A DNA stretch of 64,000 bases from Kordia sp039026955 (GCA_039026955.1 JBCCLH010000007.1:62001-126000), one strand, 5' to 3'; counted from the first letter of the stretch, positions 44,831-53,494 are shown. Translations and numbers: made by a program. The notes: generated by a model not told the origin, from the letters alone.

Positions 44831-45559
44831 ATGAGTGTTTTTATATCAGAATTCATAGGGACTTTCTTTTTAATAGTACTTGGAAACGGTGTGGTTGCCA
44901 ATGTGGTATTAAAAGATACAAAATTTGGTGGACAAGACGCTTGGATTGTCATTACAACGGCTTGGGCTTTCGCAGTCTACATTGGCGTTGTAATTGCAGG
45001 ACCTACGAGCGGCGCGCACTTAAATCCCGCAGTAACTGTGGCACTAGCAGCAGCAGACAAACTCGCGTGGAATATGGTGTACATCTACATTGCTGCACAA
45101 GTATTGGGTGCCATGTTAGGAGCGTTGACGGTATATGTGTTTTACTATCAGCATTACAAAATCACAGATGATATTGCTGGGAAGCGCGCCACGTTTTGTA
45201 CAAGTCCAGCCATCAAAGACTATAAACATAACTTCTTTTCAGAATTTGTGGGAACCTTTGTGTTGGTATTTGCGATATTCTACATCACAGGCGCCAATTT
45301 TGAATGGCAAAACACAGAAATTCCTATCGGTTTGGGAAGTATCGGTGCATTGCCAGTGGCTATCTTAGTTTGGGTGATTGGACTCAGCTTAGGAGGCACT
45401 ACAGGGTATGCCATCAATCCTGCGAGAGATTTTGGTCCACGAACCATCCACGCACTCATTTTCAAAAAAGATACAGAATGGGACTATGCTTGGGTACCAA
45501 TAATCGCCCCAATTTTAGGCGGAGTTTTTGCCGCTGTAGTACACCAATTGATATCATAA
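44831..45559 (+). CDS. glpF: Aquaglyceroporin (glycerol facilitator)
   Basis: A 242-residue six-span channel with both NPA boxes: GAHLNPAVTVALA and GYAINPARDFGPR. The aspartate after the second NPAR box is the mark of glycerol facilitators, as against water-only aquaporins. It allows glycerol through the inner membrane to be trapped by GlpK. Spacing of 10 bases after glpK and 36 before the MFS gene. Confidence 0.95.
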   Translation: MSVFISEFIGTFFLIVLGNGVVANVVLKDTKFGGQDAWIVITTAWAFAVYIGVVIAGPTSGAHLNPAVTVALAAADKLAWNMVYIYIAAQVLGAMLGALTVYVFYYQHYKITDDIAGKRATFCTSPAIKDYKHNFFSEFVGTFVLVFAIFYITGANFEWQNTEIPIGLGSIGALPVAILVWVIGLSLGGTTGYAINPARDFGPRTIHALIFKKDTEWDYAWVPIIAPILGGVFAAVVHQLIS

Positions 45560-45595
45560 CAAAACCAGACTCAATTAACAACAAAAAATACACAC

Positions 45596-46933
45596 ATGAA
45601 ACTAATCAAACCTAAATTATCCTTTTGGCAGATATTCAATATGAATGTTGGGTTCTTAGGAATTCAATATAGTTTTGGATTGCAACAAACTGCCATCAAT
45701 CCTATCTTTTTATACTTAGGAGCTCCAGAAGAAATGTTGCCTATTTTAAACATTGCTGGACCAGTAACGGGATTGATTATTCAACCGATCATTGGAGCGA
45801 TGTCAGATAAAACATGGTCTCCACGATGGGGAAGACGAAAACCGTATTTTTTAATAGGAGCATTGTTGGGAAGTTTATGTTTATTTGCGTTTCCAAACAG
45901 TCCTGTGTTGTGGTTTGCTGTAGGGCTTTTATGGATTTTAGATGTTGGAAATAATATGGCAATGGAACCATATCGTGCTTTTGTAGGTGATAAACTTCCT
46001 GAGAAACAATTGAGTTTAGGCTTTCAAATGCAGAGTTTATTTGTAGGGGCTGGAATTCTATTGGCAAACGGTTCTATTATTTTATTTCAAGAATGGTTTG
46101 GTGGCGATGCTGAAGTTGCTGGGGAGATTCCACAATGGTTGTATTATTCGTTTTACATCGGAGGTATTTTATCCATCAGTACCATTTTATGGTCTGTATT
46201 AAAAACACCTGAAATTCCACCAACGGATGAGGAGCTGGCAGAGATTAATTATAGTAAGAGTTTAGGCTTTGCACATCGGGTAAGAGAACCGTTTAATGAG
46301 ATTGTAGAAGCTATCAAGGCAATGCCTAAATTTTTATGGAAAATTGCTGGAGTATACTTATTTCAATGGTATGCATTATTCATTTATTGGCAATTTGTTA
46401 CACCATTATTTAAACAAACTTTAGATTTTTCAACTTCTGAAGCTGCTGCACAAGCAGCAAAGATGAATACAACCTATAATATCGTAACGATGCTTGTTGC
46501 GTTGGCATTAGTGCCTTTAACAATGAAGTTTGGAAACAAAAAAGTGTATGCCTTAAGTTTGGGAGGTACTGCAATCGCATTGTTTATGATACCTTACATA
46601 CAAGATCCAAATCTGGTATTGATACCTATGTTATTATTCGGTGTTGGCTGGGCTGCCATGATGGGAATTCCATATACAATGGTATCGAAGGCTGTACCTC
46701 AAGACAGACGCGGTGTATATATGGGAATTCTCAATATGATGATCGTAATCCCTATGGGAATTCAAACATTAAGTTTTGGACCTATATACAAATATTTGTT
46801 AGGCGGAAAAGCAGTATATGCCATGCTTTTTGCAGGTGTATTTTTTGTGATTGCAGCAATTTTAGCCATGCGACTCAAAGAACCGAAGTCAATAGATGAA
46901 GATCAGGTAATAGAAACATCAGAGAACCAATAA
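45596..46933 (+). CDS. MFS transporter, SLC45/GPH-like disaccharide type
   Basis: A 445-residue transporter with about 12 spans. It opens with KLSFWQIFNMNVGFLGIQYSF and contains GPVTGLIIQPIIGAMSDKTW and RWGRRKPYFLIGALLGS, both typical of the sucrose/maltose-type SLC45-related MFS proteins that are common in Bacteroidota alpha-glucan loci. It is a good candidate for trehalose or maltose uptake ahead of the cytoplasmic trehalase. The cargo is inferred from the neighbours. Confidence 0.85.
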   Translation: MKLIKPKLSFWQIFNMNVGFLGIQYSFGLQQTAINPIFLYLGAPEEMLPILNIAGPVTGLIIQPIIGAMSDKTWSPRWGRRKPYFLIGALLGSLCLFAFPNSPVLWFAVGLLWILDVGNNMAMEPYRAFVGDKLPEKQLSLGFQMQSLFVGAGILLANGSIILFQEWFGGDAEVAGEIPQWLYYSFYIGGILSISTILWSVLKTPEIPPTDEELAEINYSKSLGFAHRVREPFNEIVEAIKAMPKFLWKIAGVYLFQWYALFIYWQFVTPLFKQTLDFSTSEAAAQAAKMNTTYNIVTMLVALALVPLTMKFGNKKVYALSLGGTAIALFMIPYIQDPNLVLIPMLLFGVGWAAMMGIPYTMVSKAVPQDRRGVYMGILNMMIVIPMGIQTLSFGPIYKYLLGGKAVYAMLFAGVFFVIAAILAMRLKEPKSIDEDQVIETSENQ

Positions 46934-46942
46934 AAACTTAGC

Positions 46943-48187
46943 ATGAAGAATCTCGGTATCAAAATATCATTGTTTTTTAACTATTTCGTTTTTGCATTTT
47001 TGCTCAATAGCGTTGGAGCCGTCATTTTACAAGTGCAACGCGCTATGGAGATTTCAGAATCGGATGCGAGTGTTTTGGAAGGTTTTAAAGATATTCCAAT
47101 TGCCATCGCATCTTTTGTCTTAGCTTCTTTTTTGCCAAAAATTGGATTGAAAAAGTCCATGCTCATTGGCTTATTGATCGTTACAGTTTTCTGTCTGATA
47201 ACTCCATTTACAGGAGAATTTTGGTATTTTAAATTGCTATTTGTGACCATCGGTATCTCTTTTGCACTCATCAAAATTTCGGTATTTGCTACGATTGGTT
47301 TGGTCACGAACGACGAAAAAGAACACGGAAGCTTTATGGGAATTCTAGAAGCTATTTTTATGGCAGGAATCCTTATCGGGAATGTACTCTTTAGCCTTTT
47401 TATTGATGACGCAAACCCTAAATCTATGGAATGGTTGAATATGTATTGGATCATGGCTGGATTCTCAATCTTGGCATTTATAATTTTATTATTTTCTCCG
47501 TTGGACGAAAGTGAAGCCAAAATAGGAAAGCGTACGTTAAATGAAGATTTTAAAGAAATGCTATTGATGATTGCAAAACCGCTAATCTTAGTGTTTATTA
47601 TCAGTGTATTTTTCTATGTATTGATTGAACAAAGTTTTCAAACTTGGTTTCCAACGTTCTATGAAGACATCCTAAATACGCCCGCAAGTATGGCAGTGCA
47701 AGCTGGAGCCGTCCTAGCAGGAGCTTCCATGATTGGACGCTTTTTAGCAGGAATTGCACTGCGAAAAATAAAATGGATTTATCTCTTAAGTATCTGTTTG
47801 GGAATCGTAGCAATTATCGTATTAATTGTATTGCCAATGGCACAAAATAGTCCAGCACTTTCGGATATCAGTTGGACGAATGCGCCGTTAGTGATTTATC
47901 TGATGCCGATCATGGGATTATTTCTAGCGCCAGTCTATCCAACGTTGAATTCAACTATTTTATCAGCTCTACCAAAACATATGCACAGTTCCATGTCGGG
48001 ACTTATCGTTGTATTTTCTGCTTTAGGCGGAACGTTTGGTTCGATGATTACAGGGAATATTTTTGAACGATACGACGGTGCTACTGCCTTCTATTTTTCA
48101 CTAATCCCGATTGCACTTATCTTTATCAGTATTTGGATTTTATATAGAATGATCACGAAACTTAATGTAGCAAGTAATGACTCTTAA
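46943..48187 (+). CDS. MFS transporter, fucose-permease (FHS)-like
   Basis: A 414-residue 12-span transporter related by pattern to the FucP/FHS group, with FNYFVFAFLLNSVGAVILQ near the start, SFMGILEAIFMAGILIGN in the centre and MGLFLAPVYPTLNSTILSA towards the C-terminus. Members carry monosaccharides such as glucose or fucose by proton symport, so glucose released by the periplasmic glucosidases is a reasonable cargo. It starts 9 bases after the previous MFS gene and overlaps the trehalase gene by 11. Confidence 0.8.
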   Translation: MKNLGIKISLFFNYFVFAFLLNSVGAVILQVQRAMEISESDASVLEGFKDIPIAIASFVLASFLPKIGLKKSMLIGLLIVTVFCLITPFTGEFWYFKLLFVTIGISFALIKISVFATIGLVTNDEKEHGSFMGILEAIFMAGILIGNVLFSLFIDDANPKSMEWLNMYWIMAGFSILAFIILLFSPLDESEAKIGKRTLNEDFKEMLLMIAKPLILVFIISVFFYVLIEQSFQTWFPTFYEDILNTPASMAVQAGAVLAGASMIGRFLAGIALRKIKWIYLLSICLGIVAIIVLIVLPMAQNSPALSDISWTNAPLVIYLMPIMGLFLAPVYPTLNSTILSALPKHMHSSMSGLIVVFSALGGTFGSMITGNIFERYDGATAFYFSLIPIALIFISIWILYRMITKLNVASNDS

Positions 48188-50027
48188 ATTACATATCGAA
48201 AACACTTTACAAGCGTTATTACGTCAGGAAGACACAGATGGTGATAAGAAAATCACGATTGAAGACAACGGACCCAAAGCCTTTGTGATTTCTTCTGATG
48301 ATAATTCGTATACCGTAAAAGGCACGTATCATCTTTCTAATCTGCTGCAAGAATTAGTGATTGCCAAGAATGAAGGACAGACCGTAGCCGAAATCTCAAT
48401 TGATAAAATAGAGGAATTGCCTGCGACTCGAGTTTCTCGAATGATTCGTGAGTATTATTGGAAAGGTTTGACTCGAACGATGGATGCTTCTGGCGTAGAA
48501 CGGTTAATTTTAGATACGAAAAATGAATCGTTGACTGCGGAAAGACTTCCTGTGTATGTGCCGCATCAAGACGAATTGGCATTCAACTATTACAAAGAAC
48601 TCGAACAAACACTCGCCATCAGAGCGATTAAATTACCAGAAGATATTTCACCCGAATATGTAAAATCGATCAATCAGCAACCTGGGATTTTAAGTCTAAA
48701 ATTGGAAACTGTTCAAGGAAAAGTAAAAGGCGTTCCTTTTGTAGTACCTGGCGGACGTTTTAACGAAATGTACGGTTGGGATTCGTATTTTGAAGCGATA
48801 GGATTGTTATGCGATGGAAAAGTCGATCTGGCAAAAGCCATGGCAGATAATTTTCAATATCAGATAGAACATTACGGGAAAATCTTAAATGCCAATCGCA
48901 GCTACTATTTAACGCGAACACAACCACCGTTTTACACGAGCCTGATTTCCGAAATTTTTCAAGTCACAAAAGATATTGATTGGCTAGCGAGTCATTTAAA
49001 AACCGCGATCAAAGAATACGAAACGGTTTGGATGGTTGCAGGAAAGCGTCTCACAGCAAATGGACTCAATCGTTATTTTGCGGAAGGAATTGGTATTCCA
49101 CCAGAAACGGAAGAGGGTCATTTTGACGCGCTCTTTTCAAAGTATGCACAAAAGCATGCGATATCCGAAGAAGAATTCATCCAAAAATACCAATCAGGCG
49201 AAATAAAAGAACCTACTTTAGATACCTATTTTGTACACGATAGAAGTCTCCGTGAAAGTGGACACGATACCTCATGGCGATTGGACGATTGTTGTGCGGA
49301 CTTGAACACAGTCGATTTAAACAGTTTACTATACAAATACGAAACAGACTTTGGATATTTGATTGACACCTATTTTGCAGGTGTTTTTGAAGGATATCAC
49401 GGAACGTATTGGTGGACAGTTGCGCAAGAGCGTATGGAACGTATGTATACTTTTATGTGGAATGAAGAAAAGGGACAATTCTTCGACTATAATTTCAAAA
49501 CTGAGACGCAAACCCATTTTGAAAGCGCTTCGAATTATTTTCCGCTTTGGTCAGGTGTGAATGCTAAAAATGTAAAGTCAATCGTAAATGCATTGATGAC
49601 GCAACTCAAAGAAAAAGGCGGCATTGCAGGAACTTCCCGACGTATGAACGATGCGTTGCCAACAAACGCGATACAACGTCAGTGGGATTATCCGAACGGT
49701 TGGGCGCCACATCAAATGCTCATTTGGGGCGGATTGCAACAACATGGTTGTCAAAAGGAATTGCAAGAGTTGTTGTATCGATGGTTGTATATGATTACCA
49801 TAAACGCGGTGAATTATAATGGCACGATTCCTGAAAAATATGATGTTGTCGCAGCCACACACAAAGTATTTGCAGAATATGGAAATGTAGGTGTTGATTT
49901 TGAATACATCACCCAAGAAGGTTTTGGTTGGATGAATGCTTCCTATCAATATGGCTTGTCCTTATTGGATGAAAAGCTGCTGACACGACTTAATAATTTA
50001 GAAACGCCAGATAGTATTTTTACATAA
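48177..50027 (+). CDS. Cytoplasmic GH37 trehalase with N-terminal EF-hand-like calcium loop
   Basis: A 616-residue trehalase that cleaves trehalose to two glucoses. No signal peptide is present. Both trehalase signatures are intact: PGGRFNEMYGWDSY (191-204) and QWDYPNGWAP (502-511). Residues 19-30 form a canonical EF-hand loop, DTDGDKKITIED, followed by NGPK. From memory, fungal neutral trehalases (yeast Nth1) carry almost the same block, DTDKNYQITIED then TGPK, as their calcium-binding regulatory segment, whereas E. coli TreA and TreF lack it. The start overlaps the MFS gene by 11 bases, so uptake and cleavage are coupled. Confidence 0.94.
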   Translation: MTLKLHIENTLQALLRQEDTDGDKKITIEDNGPKAFVISSDDNSYTVKGTYHLSNLLQELVIAKNEGQTVAEISIDKIEELPATRVSRMIREYYWKGLTRTMDASGVERLILDTKNESLTAERLPVYVPHQDELAFNYYKELEQTLAIRAIKLPEDISPEYVKSINQQPGILSLKLETVQGKVKGVPFVVPGGRFNEMYGWDSYFEAIGLLCDGKVDLAKAMADNFQYQIEHYGKILNANRSYYLTRTQPPFYTSLISEIFQVTKDIDWLASHLKTAIKEYETVWMVAGKRLTANGLNRYFAEGIGIPPETEEGHFDALFSKYAQKHAISEEEFIQKYQSGEIKEPTLDTYFVHDRSLRESGHDTSWRLDDCCADLNTVDLNSLLYKYETDFGYLIDTYFAGVFEGYHGTYWWTVAQERMERMYTFMWNEEKGQFFDYNFKTETQTHFESASNYFPLWSGVNAKNVKSIVNALMTQLKEKGGIAGTSRRMNDALPTNAIQRQWDYPNGWAPHQMLIWGGLQQHGCQKELQELLYRWLYMITINAVNYNGTIPEKYDVVAATHKVFAEYGNVGVDFEYITQEGFGWMNASYQYGLSLLDEKLLTRLNNLETPDSIFT

Positions 50028-50035
50028 TATCAATT

Positions 50036-50200
50036 CGATTTCTATGACAAAAGCAAGTAACTTTGATGAAAAGTTTGATTCGTCATTACGAGCGATAGTG
50101 CGGTAATCTGTCTAAATCAAAGCAGCATTCCTCTTCGAAAGCAACAGATTGCCACTCTCCAATCAAGTTGGAGATCGCAATGATGTATTAGATAAAACCG
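50036..50200. repeat. Dispersed repeat family 3, copy A
   Basis: The 22-mer at 50036-50057 (CGATTTCTATGACAAAAGCA and two more bases) recurs inverted at 59861-59882, and the 35-bp block at 50077-50111 recurs with three mismatches at 59647-59681. Between 50113 and 50200 there is a weak inverted match to the same block. The rest of the 233-bp gap to the next gene holds nothing else recognisable. Confidence 0.55.
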
Positions 50201-50260
50201 TCATTTTGAGCTAAGTCGAGAACAGCTAAGAATTGGACTATTTTTTACTTTTGACTCCTA

Positions 50261-50947
50261 TTATTCAGGTCTTACTAAAAACTTTTTATAAATAAAATAA
50301 TTTATAATATCTCTAAAATTAGTTTCAATCACCTGTTGTTCTTCGGCAGTTTCGTAATTAAAAATATTTTTAAACGCTGATAAAGCTTCTTGAAATCCTA
50401 GCAGTTCTTTAAAAAGTTGCAAGATATAACATTCGTACTGCGTCAAAGGAAATTCGAGGATATTGCTCTGGTTCGGATCAAATAGATCAATTTGTTGGAA
50501 GACGTAATAATGCTCACTTTCGGGTTGCCCGATATTATCCTTAAGCATGAATTCATCTTTAGTAACGTCCCAGATGATTTTATAATCCGACATGTAGATG
50601 GTTACAAACGGATTCATGACAAAGTCTAGTTCTTTGAGAAGATCCTTTTGAGTAGTCAGCAGCACTTCTCTTTCTGTATTCCAAATGCGTTCTTTTTGCG
50701 CGATTTCAACAACTTTTTCAGAAGTATCTCGCAACATATATTTGTCAAATTCAATAGAAATAATCTCGCGTATCAAATCACTACTTTCATGGTGTAATAT
50801 GATTTCATGCGTAGACAAAGATTCAGCAAAAAAGACAAAGGCATCATCATCTCTCGTAGCAGCAACAGCAGATAATTCCTCAAAAATCGAGATGAGTTTC
50901 AAGGCTTTTAGTATTTCTATGGTTCTAGGAAAATAAGCTTCAATCAT
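50261..50947 (-). CDS. Unknown protein in peptide-modification cassette
   Basis: A 228-residue soluble protein with no signal peptide, membrane span or motif that I recognise. It is acidic and helix-rich by pattern, with TQYECYILQLFKELLGFQEALSAF and a C-terminal RDIINYFIYKKFLVRPE being the most regular parts. It starts inside the end of the glycosyltransferase-like gene (8-base overlap), so the two proteins are probably made in fixed ratio and act together. Its place, last in an operon headed by a GG-leader peptide, suggests a partner, carrier or recognition role in peptide maturation, but nothing in the sequence itself shows this. Confidence 0.75.
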   Translation of the reverse strand: MIEAYFPRTIEILKALKLISIFEELSAVAATRDDDAFVFFAESLSTHEIILHHESSDLIREIISIEFDKYMLRDTSEKVVEIAQKERIWNTEREVLLTTQKDLLKELDFVMNPFVTIYMSDYKIIWDVTKDEFMLKDNIGQPESEHYYVFQQIDLFDPNQSNILEFPLTQYECYILQLFKELLGFQEALSAFKNIFNYETAEEQQVIETNFRDIINYFIYKKFLVRPE

Positions 50948-51827
50948 GGATAATTCGCTGTATTAATTCTAAATGTTCAGGATAATCAACTTGCAACTGA
51001 TTGCGTAATTCATAACCATACTGTGGACGTTTTTTTTGAAAACCAGCCATATGTGCATATTTGAATCGTTCTCTGTATTTATTATTGAAATCAGAAATAT
51101 TGATGTGCAATTCTGACAATAAATTATCATCAATCAAACAAGTGACCTGTTTTTGATCTTGTCGCGCTAAAGCACTAAATAAAAACTGTTCGTACAATAA
51201 AGCATACGAGGTCGCTTTAAAATCAACATGATACTTATCAATATTTTCATCCATCACTTTAAAAGATGCGTGACAAAACTTTTGAAAGAATTCAAGATCG
51301 CTTCCGCCAATAATGCCCGCACTATGACCACTGAAATTCGAATCGTCTTTCACATACTCCTGAATCACCTCGGGAATATGAAAACCAAATTTTTCAGCTT
51401 CTTCCAAGGAATGTTTGTAGTGACCATTAGTAGCATCAAAATGTTGTGCAAGTAACGATGAATTTTCTAGAGTAGGTGTAAATTTTTCCCAGATAAATAC
51501 ATCGCCATCCGCATGCACAAAAGGTGTGTCTTGTAGTTGGTAGGCATACAATTTTCCCGCGGCCCATAATTTTTCAGGATAATGATTTATTGCATCCAAA
51601 ACGACTTGGACATTCGTGTAGGGAAGTTTTAATTTTTCAATCAGCAATTCATACCCTGCTGCATCGGTGACCAATTCCACATTATCATAAAATTTTCGAA
51701 ATTGCAGACAACTGAGTGCCCAACTCATATACAGAAAAGATTTTGAAGGCCAACCGCCATAGTTGGGTTGTTTTTCGTGTAACGCTTTCTTAAAAGGTTT
51801 GGTCCAAAGACTGTGAACTATTTTCAT
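50940..51827 (-). CDS. Glycosyltransferase-like protein with DxD motif (DUF6734-like)
   Basis: A 295-residue cytoplasmic protein. The N-terminus MKIVHSLWTKPF and the early WALSCLQFRKFYDNVELVTD are followed by PFVHADGDVFIWE, whose DGD sits where GT-A glycosyltransferases have the metal- and sugar-nucleotide-binding DxD; GHSAGIIGG follows downstream as a possible acceptor-site loop. I recall a family called DUF6734 with this start, but that was not checked. It overlaps the unknown gene by 8 bases and lies 196 bases after the 55-residue peptide gene, on the same strand, with a hairpin repeat between. Modification of that peptide is an attractive inference. Confidence 0.7.
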   Translation of the reverse strand: MKIVHSLWTKPFKKALHEKQPNYGGWPSKSFLYMSWALSCLQFRKFYDNVELVTDAAGYELLIEKLKLPYTNVQVVLDAINHYPEKLWAAGKLYAYQLQDTPFVHADGDVFIWEKFTPTLENSSLLAQHFDATNGHYKHSLEEAEKFGFHIPEVIQEYVKDDSNFSGHSAGIIGGSDLEFFQKFCHASFKVMDENIDKYHVDFKATSYALLYEQFLFSALARQDQKQVTCLIDDNLLSELHINISDFNNKYRERFKYAHMAGFQKKRPQYGYELRNQLQVDYPEHLELIQRIIHD

Positions 51828-51845
51828 TTAGATAAAATTATAAAA

Positions 51846-52000
51846 GAGGCTGTCTAAAAAGTACAGATTTCGTCAAACCGAATCAAGTTCGGTTTCTCAT
51901 AACATTTAATAATCAATATTATGAGATTCTGAAGCCTGTGCTGAATTTATTTCAGTATCAAGCTCAGAATGACGCCTACAAAGACTTTTTGGACAGCCTC
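51846..52000. repeat. Hairpin repeat family 2, copy B (155 bp)
   Basis: Ends GAGGCTGTCTAAAAAGT and its near-exact inverted complement. It contains a smaller internal hairpin AACCGAATCAAGTTCGGTT. It shares long blocks with copy A in inverted orientation. It lies between the GG-leader peptide gene (22 bases downstream of its stop) and the glycosyltransferase-like gene, and could also fold as an RNA hairpin within the operon transcript. Confidence 0.72.
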
Positions 52001-52022
52001 ATTTTTAAGACTGACAACTAGA

Positions 52023-52190
52023 TTAACATCCGTTATTATTACATCTAGTATAGTTGTGTGCACATGACCAATAACAACCTGTTTTTTGGAAACTACCCCA
52101 AGCTCCTTTGATTTCATTTTGTTGTGCTACGCTCAAGCTACTGACATTTTCTTTCTTTAGATTGAACTTTACTTCTTTTCTTTTTTTCAT
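52023..52190 (-). CDS. GG-leader-type, cysteine-rich RiPP-like precursor peptide (55 aa)
   Basis: ATG at 52190, TAA at 52023-52025. Residues 1-30 form a charged leader (KFNLKKENVSSLSVAQQNEI then KGAW) of the kind found on flavobacterial class I lanthipeptide and related natural-product precursors, in which the leader ends at a KGG-like site, here KGA. The tail (about 33-55) has four cysteines at 39, 43, 50 and 55 plus Thr37, Ser42 and Thr48, with CYWSC and RCNNNGC as the densest parts. No dehydratase, cyclase, radical SAM enzyme, grasp ligase or peptidase-transporter lies nearby. The only co-oriented neighbours are a glycosyltransferase-like protein and an unknown protein. Leader type is recognised by pattern, the modification is unknown. 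Confidence 0.78.
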   Translation of the reverse strand: MKKRKEVKFNLKKENVSSLSVAQQNEIKGAWGSFQKTGCYWSCAHNYTRCNNNGC

Positions 52191-52642
52191 GATTTGATAA
52201 GATTAAAATTAAAATATGTAAGAAAGTTACAAAAAGAGGACAGAAATTAGTTACGGGAATCCCGTAGTTCATAGATAGACAGTGGGTTATAAGTAAACTA
52301 CAACGTTTTCGTAAATCAAATTTTAACAAAAAAATCAATTGTAAGTGCTTAGTAAGATGCGTCTCCACTATCTTTTTTATGAATCTCCTTTACATATTTA
52401 AAAGTTTACTACTAAATAGTTGCCTTTTTTAACGCTATTTTGGGTGTATTTATAGTTGATGGTTGAGAATTATTTCCCGATCACCACAAAACTTCAATTT
52501 TTCAACCGCTGCATTGTCACGTTTACCTGCTGTTTTTCCGTTTCACACAATTTCAATTGTATTTACAGGGCTTTCGAGCGTTTATTTGCATCAAACAATT
52601 TAATCGAACACAAAATCATTTTAATCTAAAAACCATTAAACG
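52191..52642. other. Intergenic region between divergent genes
   Basis: A 452-bp AT-rich gap containing the promoters of the peptide cassette (minus) and of the COG4315-type lipoprotein (plus). The only structured element I can see is the palindrome at 52252-52266. Short open frames here lack coding character. Confidence 0.6.
52252..52266. promoter_or_regulatory. 15-bp palindrome upstream of the peptide cassette
   Basis: TACGGGA, a central A, then TCCCGTA: perfect seven-base arms. It lies 62 bases upstream of the precursor ATG on the minus strand, near where an activator or repressor would act. It is GC-richer than its surroundings and has no T-run, so a terminator role is unlikely. Confidence 0.5.
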
Positions 52643-53494
52643 ATGAAAAAATTTGTAATACTTTTAATCTTACCATTCTTATCAATGAGCTGCAGCAGCG
52701 ACGACGATGCACAAGTAAACTATTCAGAAGAAAGTGCGAATGCAGTACAATTACGATCCGATGCTACTTTTGGAGAAATTTTAACTGATGAAGCAGGTAG
52801 AACACTTTATTTCTTTGCACTAGATCATACAGGAGAATCTATTTCTTGTGTGGGTGGTTGTGCGGACGCGTGGCCTATTTTCCACTCAAATGATCTTAGT
52901 ATAGATGACGGTCTGCTTGCCGCTGATTTTGGAACAACGACACGTGAAGATGGTTCGTTACAAACAACTTACAAGGGTTGGCCTTTATATTACTTTGCTA
53001 ATGATGGAGAACCTGGACAAATCAATGGAGACGGTGTTGGCGAAACATGGTTTGTCGCAAAACCAGATTACTCATTAATGGTTGTAAATGCACAGTTAAT
53101 CGGTGCTAACGCAAATGGAGAGCAGACAAACTTAAACAGTAATTACGAGCCAGGAGACGGACGTACTTTCTATATCACGGACGATCGTGGAAATACCTTA
53201 TATCGCTTTACACCTGATACAAACGGACAAAATAACTTTACGGCAAACGATTTTTCAAACAACGGCGTATGGCCAATCTTCAACGTGCAAGTGACCAATG
53301 TGCCAAGTACATTAACAATTGCTGATTTTGATACGATCGATGTTTTTGGTCAAACACAACTTACCTACAGAGGTTGGCCTTTATACAAATTCCAACAAGA
53401 TACGCAAAGAGGAGACAACTTTGGCGTTGGATTTCCACAAGCGGGAATTTGGCCTATAGTAAACCAAGATACGCCTATTGCACCCCAAGAGTAG
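52643..53494 (+). CDS. COG4315-type secreted-repeat lipoprotein
   Basis: A 283-residue lipoprotein (lipobox LSMSC) made of two copies of the secreted-repeat domain (PF03640-like). Each copy has a GRTLYFFALD/GNTLYRFTPD block and a YKGWPLYYFANDG/YRGWPLYKFQQD block; the first copy also has CVGGCADAWP. Proteins of this group are predicted periplasmic or surface lipoproteins of unknown function and are often found near redox or stress genes. It stands alone, between the divergent peptide cassette and the convergent tmRNA. A hairpin terminator follows. Confidence 0.85.
   Translation: MKKFVILLILPFLSMSCSSDDDAQVNYSEESANAVQLRSDATFGEILTDEAGRTLYFFALDHTGESISCVGGCADAWPIFHSNDLSIDDGLLAADFGTTTREDGSLQTTYKGWPLYYFANDGEPGQINGDGVGETWFVAKPDYSLMVVNAQLIGANANGEQTNLNSNYEPGDGRTFYITDDRGNTLYRFTPDTNGQNNFTANDFSNNGVWPIFNVQVTNVPSTLTIADFDTIDVFGQTQLTYRGWPLYKFQQDTQRGDNFGVGFPQAGIWPIVNQDTPIAPQE

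Noticed and set aside
52023..52190. Calling the peptide a class I lanthipeptide
   Set aside because: The leader fits, but no dehydratase or cyclase gene is in the neighbourhood, so only a general RiPP-like precursor is claimed.
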